9,765 nt of DNA from Amnimonas aquatica (GCF_002943415.1 NZ_PTQZ01000038.1:1-9765), one strand, 5' to 3'. Positions 1 through 9,461 are shown, numbered from the stretch's first letter. Notes: a model not told the origin generated them from the letters alone. Program-made: numbers and translations.

Positions 1-1242
1 CTGACCTACCTGCTGGTGCGCATCAGCCAGAGCCTGGACCGCATGGCGCTGCTGCTGGCCTTCCTCGATGCCGACCGCGAGCAGCTGCCCGCGCTGCTGA
101 CGCGCTTCCTCAAGCTGATGAGCCGCTCCGAGGCGCGCAGCCACAGCACGCGGGCGCTGGTGTCACGCAATACCGAGCTGCTGGCGCGCAACATCACCGA
201 GCACGCCAGCGTGACCGGCGACCACTATGTCACCACCACGCGCGCCGGCTTCTTCGGCATGTGGGTGTCGGCCAGCAAGGCCGGCGTCATCGTCGCCTTC
301 ATGGCGCTGATCAAGATCCTGTCGGCACGGCTGGCGCTGGCGCCGCTGGGCCAGGCCTTCATCTACAGCATGAACTACTCGTTCGGCTTCATGCTCATCC
401 ACCTGCTGCACGGCACCATCGCCACCAAGCAGCCGGCCATGACGGCATCGCACATCGCGGCCAGCATCGAGGATGCCGGCGACCGCCGGCCGGAGCGCCA
501 TCTCGGCAAGCTGGCCCAGCTCTGCATTGATGTCTTCCGCAGCCAGCTCATCGCCATCCTCGGCAACGTCTGCCTCGCGTTCCCGGTGGCATTGCTGATC
601 GGCCTCGGCCTGCACGCGCTCGGCAGCCACCCGGCCGACGCCGACAAGGCCAACCACCTGCTGCACGACCTCAGCCCGATCCACAGCCTGGCCATTTTCC
701 ATGCCGCCATCGCCGGCGTGTTCCTGTTCCTGGCCGGCATCATCTCCGGCTACTACGACAACAAGGCGATCTACTCGCGCATTCCCGAGCGCGTGGCCGC
801 GCACCGGCTGCTGCGCTGGCTGCCGGATGCGCGCCGCGAACGCCTGGCCGGCTACCTGCGCCGCAACCTCGGCGCGCTGGCCGGCAACTTCTACTTCGGC
901 ATCATGCTCGGCTCCATGGGCACCATCGGCTTCATCCTCGGCCTGCCGCTGGACATTCGCCACATCACCTTCGCGGCGGCCAACTTCGCCTACGCGCTGG
1001 TGGCGCTGGACTTCATGATCAGCTGGCAGACCTGGGTGATCACCGTGCTCGGCGTCGCCGCCATCGGCCTCACCAACCTCGGCGTCAGCTTCTCGCTGGC
1101 GCTGATGCTGGCACTGAAATCTCGCGGCGTGCGCTTCCGCCTCTGGTGGCCGCTGCTGCGCGAGATCCTGCGCCAGTTCCGCCAGCGCCCGCGCGACTTC
1201 TTCTGGCCGCCGCGCCAGGCGACGGAGGGCGCGGCCCACTAA
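1..1242 (+). CDS. SpecificRecomb (Gcr-like) family membrane protein, 5'-truncated by window edge
   Basis: The reading frame is open from base 1 to the TAA at 1240-1242 (413 residues), so the true start lies before the window. The family is usually about 650-700 residues, so roughly the C-terminal 60% is here. Visible are a charged helical part with many Arg and Leu, then the stretch MNYSFGFMLIHLLHGTIATK followed by QPAMTA, which I recognise as typical of the SpecificRecomb family (PF10136). Several hydrophobic segments follow, for example around bases 550-630, 690-760, 880-950 and 1020-1110, then a basic tail. The family is often annotated 'site-specific recombinase' after neisserial Gcr, but nothing here resembles a tyrosine or serine recombinase catalytic motif; it reads as a multi-pass inner-membrane protein of unknown function. 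It converges on the acetate permease operon. The family call is from memory of conserved sequence, not a search. Confidence 0.78.
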   Translation: MTYLLVRISQSLDRMALLLAFLDADREQLPALLTRFLKLMSRSEARSHSTRALVSRNTELLARNITEHASVTGDHYVTTTRAGFFGMWVSASKAGVIVAFMALIKILSARLALAPLGQAFIYSMNYSFGFMLIHLLHGTIATKQPAMTASHIAASIEDAGDRRPERHLGKLAQLCIDVFRSQLIAILGNVCLAFPVALLIGLGLHALGSHPADADKANHLLHDLSPIHSLAIFHAAIAGVFLFLAGIISGYYDNKAIYSRIPERVAAHRLLRWLPDARRERLAGYLRRNLGALAGNFYFGIMLGSMGTIGFILGLPLDIRHITFAAANFAYALVALDFMISWQTWVITVLGVAAIGLTNLGVSFSLALMLALKSRGVRFRLWWPLLREILRQFRQRPRDFFWPPRQATEGAAH

Positions 1243-1264
1243 GCCGCCGCACCGAAAACCGGAA

Positions 1265-1298
1265 AAAGGAAAGGGGCGCCGAAGCGCCTCTTTCCTTT
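1265..1298. terminator. Bidirectional rho-independent terminator between convergent genes
   Basis: A 15-bp stem pairs 1265-1279 with 1284-1298, with one G-T pair and a CGAA tetraloop. The left arm is A-rich at its base and the right arm T-rich, so transcripts in either direction end in a hairpin with a weak, U-rich foot. It lies 22 bases after the stop of the rightward gene and 42 bases after the actP stop on the other strand. Confidence 0.85.
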
Positions 1299-1340
1299 CA
1301 CACCTGCATCACAGGTTCACATCGGCACACACTTCCGCCA

Positions 1341-3245
1341 TCAGTGGGCCTGGGCCTTGCTGGCGCCGATGCCGGTGTTCTGGCGGACGTACAGCTCGGT
1401 CCACTTCTCCTCGGCGCGACGGTCACGGCCGTAGAGCAGCGAGCCTAGGAACACGGCCAGGAAACCCAGCGGGATGGAGATCAGGCCCGGGTTCTTGAGC
1501 TTGATCAGCGGCTCCTCGAGGCCGACCAGCGAAGTGGTCTTGTCCGCGTTCTTCACCAGGTCATCCTGCGCCTTGGTCACGTCGGCATCGAGCTTGGCCA
1601 GCGCCTTGGTCGCCGTGGCCTGCGCGCGTTCGTCCAGGCTGCCGCCATCCAGCGAGGCCTGCAGCGCATCGCGCTTGGCCGGTGCCTCGGCGATCACCTT
1701 CTCGGCATCGGCCTTGACCTTGAGCGGATAGGTCATGTTCGGCGACACCAGCACCAGGATGATGGCCGACGCCGTGCCCACCACCATGCCGCCGATGATG
1801 CCGCCGGTGTTGCAGCGCTTCCAGTACAAGGTCAGCAGCACGCAGGGCAGGTTGGCGGACGCCGCCACGGCGAAGGCCAGCGCCACCAGGTGCGCCACGT
1901 TCTGGCCCTTGGCGGCGATGCCGATGACGATCGCCAGCGCACCCACGATCACTGTCGAGATGCGCGCGGCGCGGACCTGCTCCTGCGCGGTGGCATGCTC
2001 GCCACGGATGACGCCGACGTAGAGGTCGTGCGCCATGGCCGAGGCTGAGGCCAGCACCAAGCCGGCGACCACGGCCACGATGGTGGCGAAGGCGACGGCG
2101 GCGACGAAGGCCAGCATGAAGTTGCCCAGCATGGAGTCGGCGCCACCACCCAGGAACTGGGCCAGCAGCGGAGCCGCCATGTTGCCGCCCTTGTCGACCA
2201 GCGAGATGTCCGCCGCGCCGACGTGGATGGCCGCGCCCATGCCCAGGAAGATGGTCAGCACGTAGAAGCCGCCAATGATGGCCATGGCCCAGATCACCGA
2301 CTTGCGGGCTTCCTGCGCGTTCGGCACGGTGAAGAAGCGCATCAGGATGTGCGGCAGGCCGGCGGTGCCGAAGACCAGCGCCATGCCCAGCGACAGCTGG
2401 TCGAGCGGATCCTTCAGGTACAGGCCCGGCTCCAGGAAGCGCTGGCCCAGCTCAGCGGCGGTCATGTTCGCGGACTGGTCACCGAGCAGCTTGGCGACCT
2501 GGGCCTGGACCTTGCCGTCACCGACCACGGCGGTGAGGAACTCCGGCAGGCTGAAGCCGTAGGGCGCCCACACCAGCATGACCAGCACGATGGACGCCAG
2601 CACCAGCAGCACCGCCTTGATGATCTGCACGTAGGTGGTGGCGACCATGCCGCCGAACAGCACATAGGCCAGCATGAGGACACCCACAGCGATCACCGAC
2701 ACCTCGTAGTCGATGCCGATCAGCGTCTTCACCAGCACGCCGCCGCCGACCATCTGCGCGGTCAGGTAGAAGGTCGACACCGTGATCACCGACAGCGCGC
2801 CGACGATGCGGGTCTTCTTCGGGTCGTTGCGGTAGGCGAGGATGTCGGCCAGCGTGTACTTGCCGATGTTGCGGCAGGGCTCGGCGATCACCAGCAGCAC
2901 GGTGATGTAGGCCACCAGCCAGCCCACCGAGTACATGAATCCGTCATAGCCGTACAGCGAGATCAGGCCGGCGATACCGAGGAACGAAGCCGCCGACAGG
3001 TAGTCGCCGGCGATCGCCCAGCCGTTCTGCACGCCGGAGATGCCGCCACCGGCGGTGTAGAAGTCCGATGCCGAGTGCACGCGCTTGGACGCCAGATAGG
3101 TCACGAACATGGTCAGCGCGATGATGGCGCCGAACACGATGAAGGTCAGGAAACGGTATTCCGGCGCCACCGCGCCTTCGGCGGCGAGCGCCAGGGCGGG
3201 AACACCGAGGCCGAGCAGGCCGCCCATCCAGAGCATCTTCTTCAT
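1341..3245 (-). CDS. actP: Cation/acetate symporter ActP (sodium:solute symporter family)
   Basis: This 634-residue inner-membrane permease of the sodium:solute symporter family takes up acetate and related short carboxylates with a cation. A cleavable signal peptide fits residues 1-22 (MKKMLW, hydrophobic run, ALAAE), as in E. coli ActP. Family-typical stretches include NGWAIAGDYLSAASFLG (74-90), FGTAGLPHILMRFFTV (292-307) and the AFATIVAVVAGL region (385-396); about 13-14 membrane segments are visible. It is longer than E. coli ActP (549 residues) because of two hydrophilic insertions, about 243-282 and 508-575; the second is Ala/Lys/Asp-rich and probably a coiled coil. The ATG at 3245 is chosen over upstream in-frame starts because GGAGG lies 9 bases before it, and it sits one base after the stop of the DUF485 gene. 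That spacing implies translational coupling in a yjcH-actP operon. No acs gene is adjacent. Exact substrate is inferred from the family and partner. Confidence 0.9.
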   Translation of the reverse strand: MKKMLWMGGLLGLGVPALALAAEGAVAPEYRFLTFIVFGAIIALTMFVTYLASKRVHSASDFYTAGGGISGVQNGWAIAGDYLSAASFLGIAGLISLYGYDGFMYSVGWLVAYITVLLVIAEPCRNIGKYTLADILAYRNDPKKTRIVGALSVITVSTFYLTAQMVGGGVLVKTLIGIDYEVSVIAVGVLMLAYVLFGGMVATTYVQIIKAVLLVLASIVLVMLVWAPYGFSLPEFLTAVVGDGKVQAQVAKLLGDQSANMTAAELGQRFLEPGLYLKDPLDQLSLGMALVFGTAGLPHILMRFFTVPNAQEARKSVIWAMAIIGGFYVLTIFLGMGAAIHVGAADISLVDKGGNMAAPLLAQFLGGGADSMLGNFMLAFVAAVAFATIVAVVAGLVLASASAMAHDLYVGVIRGEHATAQEQVRAARISTVIVGALAIVIGIAAKGQNVAHLVALAFAVAASANLPCVLLTLYWKRCNTGGIIGGMVVGTASAIILVLVSPNMTYPLKVKADAEKVIAEAPAKRDALQASLDGGSLDERAQATATKALAKLDADVTKAQDDLVKNADKTTSLVGLEEPLIKLKNPGLISIPLGFLAVFLGSLLYGRDRRAEEKWTELYVRQNTGIGASKAQAH

Positions 3246-3246
3246 G

Positions 3247-3558
3247 TCAGCGGCCCTCCGCTTCGGCGACGATCTGCGCCGCCATGGCATCGAACTCGCG
3301 GTTGGCGATGCGCGAATAGATCACCGCCACGCTCCAGGCCACCACGAACTCGGACAGCGCGAACACCAGCCCCACGTTCAGCGGGCCCCAGACCTGGCGG
3401 CTGAACAGGTCACTGGCATAGGCAGCGCCCAGGGGTAGCAGAAAGTAATAGGCGACAGAAAACAGCATCAGTCCGGAGAGCACCCGCTTCTTTCTGCGTA
3501 CGAGCGCCTGAAACTTCGGGCTGGCCGCTATGGCCTCCCAGTTTTTTTCTTTTGTCAT
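3247..3558 (-). CDS. yjcH: DUF485 membrane protein, YjcH-like partner of ActP
   Basis: The product is 103 residues. A short charged N-terminus (MTKEKNWEAIAASPKFQALVRRKK) is followed by two membrane helices: SGLMLFSVAYYFLLPLGAAYA, then VGLVFALSEFVVAWSVAVIYS, then a charged tail. The FQALVRRKK region and the two-helix hairpin are characteristic of DUF485 (PF04341), the small protein encoded just before actP in the E. coli acs-yjcH-actP operon. Its function is not settled; a role as accessory subunit of the permease is inferred from the conserved pairing. The ATG at 3558 is preferred to a longer upstream start because a perfect AAGGAG sits 6 bases before it. It is the first gene of the two-gene operon and stops one base before the actP ATG. 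Confidence 0.88.
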   Translation of the reverse strand: MTKEKNWEAIAASPKFQALVRRKKRVLSGLMLFSVAYYFLLPLGAAYASDLFSRQVWGPLNVGLVFALSEFVVAWSVAVIYSRIANREFDAMAAQIVAEAEGR

Positions 3559-3737
3559 GACAGGCTCCTTGGTTCTTATTTGTAGAGTCGCTGATGGCGC
3601 AACCGGCCTCACGGCCCTATTCCACAGTGCCGAGACTATTCCTCCATGGCGCCATGGCTACGCGACTTTCGGCTTACGGCAGGAGGCCCCGGCGGCACCG
3701 GGAGCCGGCGAGCCGCCCGCCACGCGGAACGCAGGCA
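3559..3737 (-). promoter_or_regulatory. Leader and presumed promoter region of yjcH-actP, with a 14-bp perfect palindrome
   Basis: This gap lies between the rhlB terminator and the yjcH start, so the operon promoter should be here. I could not find a convincing -35/-10 pair, a consensus -24/-12 element or a CRP-type TGTGA-N6-TCACA site. A perfect palindrome CCATGGCGCCATGG occupies 3644-3657, 86 bases upstream of the start codon, and could be an operator. The last ~25 bases before the ribosome-binding site are AT-rich (TACAAATAAG on the minus strand) and may hold the -10. Confidence 0.4.
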
Positions 3738-3765
3738 ACAAAAAGCCCGGCACAGGGCCGGGCTT
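3738..3765 (-). terminator. Rho-independent terminator of rhlB
   Basis: Read on the minus strand, a 9-bp stem (3757-3765 with 3743-3751, core GCCCGGC/GCCGGGC) closes a 5-base loop and runs into TTTTTGTT. It begins 22 bases past the rhlB stop codon. This separates rhlB transcription from yjcH-actP, which lies downstream on the same strand. Confidence 0.9.
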
Positions 3766-3787
3766 CGAGACCAAAGTCTGATGGTGG

Positions 3788-5395
<1,608 letters not shown>

Positions 5396-5527
5396 TGTCT
5401 GTGCATCATCCCGGTTGAGTGCGGGCCGGACGCACCGGCCTGCGCGGCGCCGGCTCCGGCGCCATGGATGGCTGCGGCGGGCTCGCCGCGCAGCCTCGGA
5501 TCAGCTGGCGCTCAGATCAGCTGGCGC
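5396..5527 (-). other. Leader of rhlB: two GC-rich hairpins, no gene
   Basis: The 132 bases between the cold-shock-fusion gene and rhlB hold two perfect inverted repeats. One is GGCCGG / 5-base loop / CCGGCC at 5424-5440; the other is GGCGCCGG / 2 bases / CCGGCGCC at 5446-5463. Neither has a T-run, so they are not classical terminators. They would fold in the 5' leader of rhlB or in the 3' end of the upstream transcript. No clear promoter is visible, so rhlB may be partly read through from the upstream gene. Confidence 0.5.
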
Positions 5528-5540
5528 TCAGATCAGCTGG
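5499..5540. repeat. 16-bp tandem repeat, 2.6 copies, spanning the cold-shock-fusion stop codon
   Basis: The unit GATCAGCTGGCGCTCA occurs at 5499-5514 and 5515-5530, followed by the first 10 bases of a third copy at 5531-5540. The copies are identical. The partial third copy is coding (it specifies the last residues, QLI), the stop codon lies in the second copy, and the rest lies beyond the gene. This looks like recent slippage duplication of the gene's 3' end and is harmless to the protein. Confidence 0.92.
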
Positions 5541-6136
5541 ACATCATCGGCCTGCAGGCCCTTGTCACCGCGCTTGAGGAAGAAGTCGACACGCTGGCCC
5601 TCGCGCAGGGTGCGATGGCCCTCGCCGCGGATGGCGCGGTAGTGCACGAACACGTCATCGCCGGAGTCACGGGTGATGAAGCCGAACCCCTTGTTGGCGT
5701 TGAACCACTTCACCGTGCCCAGCTCGCGCGGGCCTTTCACGCGCACGGTGCGCGCCGGCATGCTGAGCAGCAGCAGGAGCAGCGCCGGCAGACCGGTGAG
5801 CAGCACCGACGGCAGCTGCGAAAGCAGCGAAACGGGACCGGCAGCGATGCTGGCGATGGTCACCGCCGCGACGCCGGTGGTGGTGATGGTCAGCGACAGA
5901 CGCACGGTACGGCAGCGCTTGAGATTGCGCGCGCACCAGAAGAACAGCGGGGACAGGCCGATGTCGACCATGCCGAGCAGACGCACGGCGAATTCGCTGG
6001 AAGTATCGAAGGAAGTGAAGGCCAGGGGGAAAAGCTTCAGCCAGAGTCCCGGCATGACCAGCATGAACAGGCCGTTCAGGGCGAAAACCAGCCCCAGCAC
6101 GGAATAGAGCAGAGCAATACTCTGTTTGCTACGCAT
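5528..6136 (-). CDS. Membrane protein with C-terminal cold-shock domain
   Basis: The 202-residue product joins a membrane part to a cold-shock domain. Hydrophobic segments run about 7-29, 51-69, 80-105 and 107-126, then a basic linker ([12 protein letters not shown]). The cold-shock domain occupies 139-200: GTVKWFN, the RNP1 motif KGFGFI (149-154), the RNP2 motif DVFVHY (161-166) and the end [12 protein letters not shown] or single-stranded-DNA binding by the aromatic residues of these motifs is established for the family; membrane-anchored RNA binding is inferred from the fusion. I do not recognise a named family for the N-terminal part. ATG 6136 is chosen; an in-frame TTG at 6154 would add six residues, and neither has a strong Shine-Dalgarno. 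It lies between a stand-alone cold-shock gene and rhlB, all on one strand, which suggests an RNA-related role. Confidence 0.85.
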   Translation of the reverse strand: MRSKQSIALLYSVLGLVFALNGLFMLVMPGLWLKLFPLAFTSFDTSSEFAVRLLGMVDIGLSPLFFWCARNLKRCRTVRLSLTITTTGVAAVTIASIAAGPVSLLSQLPSVLLTGLPALLLLLLSMPARTVRVKGPRELGTVKWFNANKGFGFITRDSGDDVFVHYRAIRGEGHRTLREGQRVDFFLKRGDKGLQADDVQLI

Positions 6137-6287
6137 TTGAAAGGTCTCTAACAATCACCGACTCGGTTGGGCATCGGGCCAACACGCTACCAATACCTAA
6201 AGCCGAGAATGACAGGTTACGACCCGGCTCCCGATGCGGCAGACAGATGAAAACGCGGGAGGAAATACACCCGCAGATTGTGAAGGC
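6137..6287 (-). other. Intergenic gap upstream of the cold-shock-fusion gene
   Basis: This 151-base gap follows the csp terminator, so the fusion gene probably has its own promoter here. I found no convincing -35/-10 pair. The moderately AT-rich stretch near 6185-6220 is the likeliest place. Confidence 0.3.
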
Positions 6288-6319
6288 GTGAAAACGGGCC
6301 CGGACGGGCCCGTTTTCAC
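6288..6319 (-). terminator. Rho-independent terminator of the cold-shock gene
   Basis: A perfect 14-bp stem (6288-6301 with 6306-6319) has a 4-base loop and starts 7 bases after the csp stop. On the minus strand the descending arm ends GGGCCCGTTTTCAC, so the T-run is inside the stem foot. The near-symmetry means it could also stop rightward transcripts. Confidence 0.85.
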
Positions 6320-6326
6320 AGGTGCA

Positions 6327-6539
6327 TCAGTCGAGAGCCAGGACGTCTTCGGCCTGGAAGCCTTTCTGACCCTTGACCACGCTGAATTCAACCTTCTGGC
6401 CATCACGCAGGGAGCGGTGGCCATCGCCGCGGATGGCGCGGAAGTGCACGAACACATCTTCGCCAGCCTGACGCTGGATGAAACCAAAGCCTTTGGCATC
6501 GTTGAACCACTTCACGGTGCCCTGTTCACGTTGCGACAT
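6327..6539 (-). CDS. Cold-shock protein, CspA family
   Basis: The 70-residue product is a complete single cold-shock domain, the normal length for CspA-type RNA chaperones, which bind single-stranded RNA and DNA and melt secondary structure. Visible are GTVKWFN (7-13), RNP1 KGFGFI (16-21), RNP2 VFVHF (29-33), [18 protein letters not shown] and GFQAEDV near the end. ATG 6539 is chosen over an in-frame start 12 bases upstream because GAGG lies 6 bases before it. It is close in sequence to the cold-shock domain of the next gene on the same strand; several codon runs are shared at DNA level. Whether it is cold-induced or constitutive cannot be told: the leader is only about 100 bases and I see no recognisable cold box. 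Confidence 0.93.
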   Translation of the reverse strand: MSQREQGTVKWFNDAKGFGFIQRQAGEDVFVHFRAIRGDGHRSLRDGQKVEFSVVKGQKGFQAEDVLALD

Positions 6540-6648
6540 AATCAACCTCAAGAAACGCAGTATCGGATGGCCGTGGTGCCGCCATCAATCGTTGGCGCAA
6601 ATGGGTGAACATGGCGTTTACGAGGTGATGATGCCCACGGGCTGTCTG

Positions 6649-6677
6649 ATTAGACACGGAAAGCCCCGACTAAGCAA
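6649..6677 (-). promoter_or_regulatory. Candidate sigma-70 promoter of the cold-shock gene
   Basis: On the minus strand TTGCTT (6677-6672) and TCTAAT (6654-6649) are separated by 17 bases. The -10 matches the consensus at 5 of 6 positions and the -35 at 3 of 6. Transcription would start near 6642, giving a leader of about 100 bases. A perfect TTGACA lies a little further upstream (6703-6698) but has no good -10 at the right distance. Confidence 0.45.
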
Positions 6678-6801
6678 CAAGCAAGAAAGAAATCTTTTGT
6701 CAAGACGTTCGCCTGCGCCAGCCGTGACAGGACAGTGACGGCACCCGGCGACGCCACCGGTAACCGACTGATAAAGCAGCACTGCCCGCCAGCCCTGCCC
6801 G

Positions 6802-6825
6802 CCCGTCCCGGCATGCCGGGAGGGG
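6802..6825. repeat. Palindrome TCCCGGCATGCCGGGA with extended arms
   Basis: The 16-base core (6806-6821) is a perfect palindrome. After one mismatch, three more pairs form (6802-6804 with 6823-6825). There is no T-run, so it is not an obvious terminator. It sits about 130 bases upstream of the csp promoter candidate and 180 upstream of the aroQ one. Confidence 0.7.
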
Positions 6826-6999
6826 TGCGGTCACGGACGCGCATGACGACACGGCACCGGAATGATGATGCCGGCGTGGCCAGCCGGTCACCGCGCCCTC
6901 CGTCGGACCGACGATGGTCGCCTTGCCGCTGCCCGCGGCAGCCGCCAGCATGCATCCAAAGCACGAGAGGATATTTCCTCAGACTGTCATTCCGGGTGA

Positions 7000-7028
7000 T
7001 TGCCTGGCTGCCGGCCATTCTGTATCGT
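7000..7028 (+). promoter_or_regulatory. Candidate sigma-70 promoter of aroQ-accB-accC
   Basis: TTGCCT (7000-7005) and TATCGT (7023-7028) are 17 bases apart, each matching the consensus at 4 of 6 positions. Transcription would start near 7035. A second, weaker pair, TTATTG (7057-7062) and TATAGC (7080-7085), also 17 apart, lies in the AT-rich stretch just before the gene; either or both could drive the operon. Confidence 0.4.
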
Positions 7029-7044
7029 GCCTTTCAACATGCGG

Positions 7045-7063
7045 GCAATAACCGCCTTATTGC
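7045..7063. promoter_or_regulatory. Inverted repeat GCAATAA-N5-TTATTGC, operator-like
   Basis: Two perfect 7-base arms (7045-7051 and 7057-7063) flank a 5-base spacer, CCGCC. The repeat lies just downstream of the first candidate aroQ promoter and overlaps the -35 of the second, which is where a repressor operator would sit. The arms are AT-rich and no T-run follows, so a terminator is unlikely. The cognate protein is unknown. Confidence 0.5.
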
Positions 7064-7147
7064 AGAAATTCGCTACAAATATAGCAATTCTTTAATGATC
7101 GCCGGGCAGCATCAGCGCCACGGAAGACAAAACGGACAGACGCACCC

Positions 7148-7594
7148 ATGCCAGCCATTCTCGTGCTCCACGGCCCCAACCTGAACCTGCTCGGTCAGCG
7201 CGAGCCGGGCATCTACGGCGCCGACACGCTGGACAGCATCAACAAGCGCCTGTCGACCCAGGCCGAGCAGGCCGGCGTCAGTCTGGACGCGCTGCAGAGC
7301 AACCACGAAGGCGCCCTGGTCGACCGCATCCACCAGGCCGGCGCCGACGGCACCCGTTTCGTCATCATCAACCCGGCGGCCTACACGCACACCTCGGTGG
7401 CGCTGCGTGACGCGCTGCTGGCCGTGAACATCCCCTTCATCGAGGTGCACCTGTCCAACGTGCACGCCCGCGAGCCCTTCCGTCAGCATTCGTACCTGTC
7501 TGACAAGGCCGTTGGCGTGATCAGCGGACTCGGTGCGCTGGGCTACGAGCTGGCGCTCGCCTACGCCCTGCGCGACCTGCGCATCGCCCACTGA
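7148..7594 (+). CDS. aroQ: 3-dehydroquinate dehydratase, type II
   Basis: AroQ converts 3-dehydroquinate to 3-dehydroshikimate, the third step of the shikimate pathway, as a cytosolic dodecamer. The 148-residue length is typical. Signature features are the start [21 protein letters not shown] with R18 and catalytic Y23, [10 protein letters not shown] with N75 and H81, [14 protein letters not shown] with catalytic H101, and R112. The spacing of these residues matches the known enzymes at a constant offset. The ATG at 7148 gives the expected N-terminus, though the ribosome-binding site is poor (only GGA about 12 bases upstream). It is first in the common proteobacterial order aroQ-accB-accC, with 39 bases to accB. 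Confidence 0.96.
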   Translation: MPAILVLHGPNLNLLGQREPGIYGADTLDSINKRLSTQAEQAGVSLDALQSNHEGALVDRIHQAGADGTRFVIINPAAYTHTSVALRDALLAVNIPFIEVHLSNVHAREPFRQHSYLSDKAVGVISGLGALGYELALAYALRDLRIAH

Positions 7595-7633
7595 ACAATC
7601 CTGACCGAACCCCTTTTGAGGAGCAGCAGCAAC

Positions 7634-8104
7634 ATGGATATCCGCAAGATCAAGAAGCTGATCGAGCTGGTCGAAGAATCCGGCATCGATGAACTCGAGA
7701 TCACCGAAGGCGAGGAGTCCGTCCGCATCGCCCGCAACCGCGCACCCAGCGCGATGAGCTACAGCGTGCCGGCCCCGGTCGCCGCCCCCGTGGCCGCCCC
7801 GGCTGCCGCCACGCCGGCTCCGGCGCCGACCAAGGGCACCGCCCCGGCCGCCAGCGAGCCTTCCACCCAGGGCTTCGTGCAGCGCTCGCCCATGGTCGGC
7901 ACCTTCTACCGCGCCCCGGCGCCGGGTGCCGCCAAGTTCGCCGAGGTCGGCGCCACGGTGAAGGCCGGTGACACCATCTGCATCATCGAAGCCATGAAGA
8001 TGATGAACCAGATCCAGGCCGACAAGGGCGGCGTGATCGAGAGCATCCTCGTGGAAGACGGCCAGCCGGTGGAATACGACCAGCCCCTGTTCACCATCGT
8101 CTGA
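7634..8104 (+). CDS. accB: Biotin carboxyl carrier protein of acetyl-CoA carboxylase
   Basis: AccB carries biotin between the biotin carboxylase (AccC) and the carboxyltransferase (AccA/AccD, not in this window) to make malonyl-CoA for fatty-acid synthesis. The 156-residue product has the same length as E. coli AccB. An N-terminal helical segment ([16 protein letters not shown]) leads to an Ala/Pro-rich flexible linker (about 46-78), then the biotinyl domain (about 80-156). K122, in the EAMKMMN motif, is the biotinylated lysine. A thumb-like insertion, [13 protein letters not shown], is present near 94-106. The ATG at 7634 is chosen because GAGGAG lies 10 bases upstream and it gives the standard N-terminus. 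It follows aroQ and precedes accC by 16 bases. Confidence 0.97.
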   Translation: MDIRKIKKLIELVEESGIDELEITEGEESVRIARNRAPSAMSYSVPAPVAAPVAAPAAATPAPAPTKGTAPAASEPSTQGFVQRSPMVGTFYRAPAPGAAKFAEVGATVKAGDTICIIEAMKMMNQIQADKGGVIESILVEDGQPVEYDQPLFTIV

Positions 8105-8120
8105 CGCGGAGATCACCGAC

Positions 8121-9461
<1,341 letters not shown>

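Larger units (their letters stand above)
6540..7147. other. 608-base non-coding divergent region
   Basis: This gap separates the leftward csp gene from the rightward aroQ gene. The outer parts hold candidate promoters for each. The middle (about 6730-6960) is GC-rich, has no plausible gene, and is full of short inverted repeats: a 16-bp palindrome at 6806-6821, CGTCGG-A-CCGACG at 6901-6913, and GCTGCC-CGC-GGCAGC at 6928-6942. Open frames on either strand here (for example minus 7018-6650) lack ribosome-binding sites and recognisable protein sequence. A structured small RNA or a decayed gene are both possible; neither is shown. Confidence 0.55.

Noticed and set aside
163..1239. 358-codon minus-strand open frame opposite the SpecificRecomb gene
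   Set aside because: Ala/Glu/Arg/Gly-rich shadow with no motif; it runs through the region of a recognisable membrane protein.
2223..3404. 393-codon plus-strand open frame opposite actP-yjcH
   Set aside because: Composition typical of an antisense shadow (His, Gln, Asp and Arg runs) and fully covered by two well-supported minus-strand genes.
3559..3640. Sigma-54 or CRP control of yjcH-actP
   Set aside because: The GGTTGC near 3600 has no GG at the required distance upstream, and no TGTGA-N6-TCACA pair is present.
6540..6642. CspA-type cold-box leader in front of the cold-shock gene
   Set aside because: The leader is shorter than that of E. coli cspA and I could not see a cold-box-like sequence; cold induction cannot be claimed.
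6698..6703. Perfect TTGACA on the minus strand as the csp -35
   Set aside because: At 16-18 bases downstream the hexamers are CTTGTT, TTGTTG and TGTTGC, none a plausible -10; the TTGCTT/TCTAAT pair further down fits better.
6650..7018. 122-codon minus-strand open frame in the csp-aroQ gap (and 6735-7184 on the plus strand)
   Set aside because: No ribosome-binding site, no hydrophobic pattern or domain, and its end runs into the csp promoter candidate.
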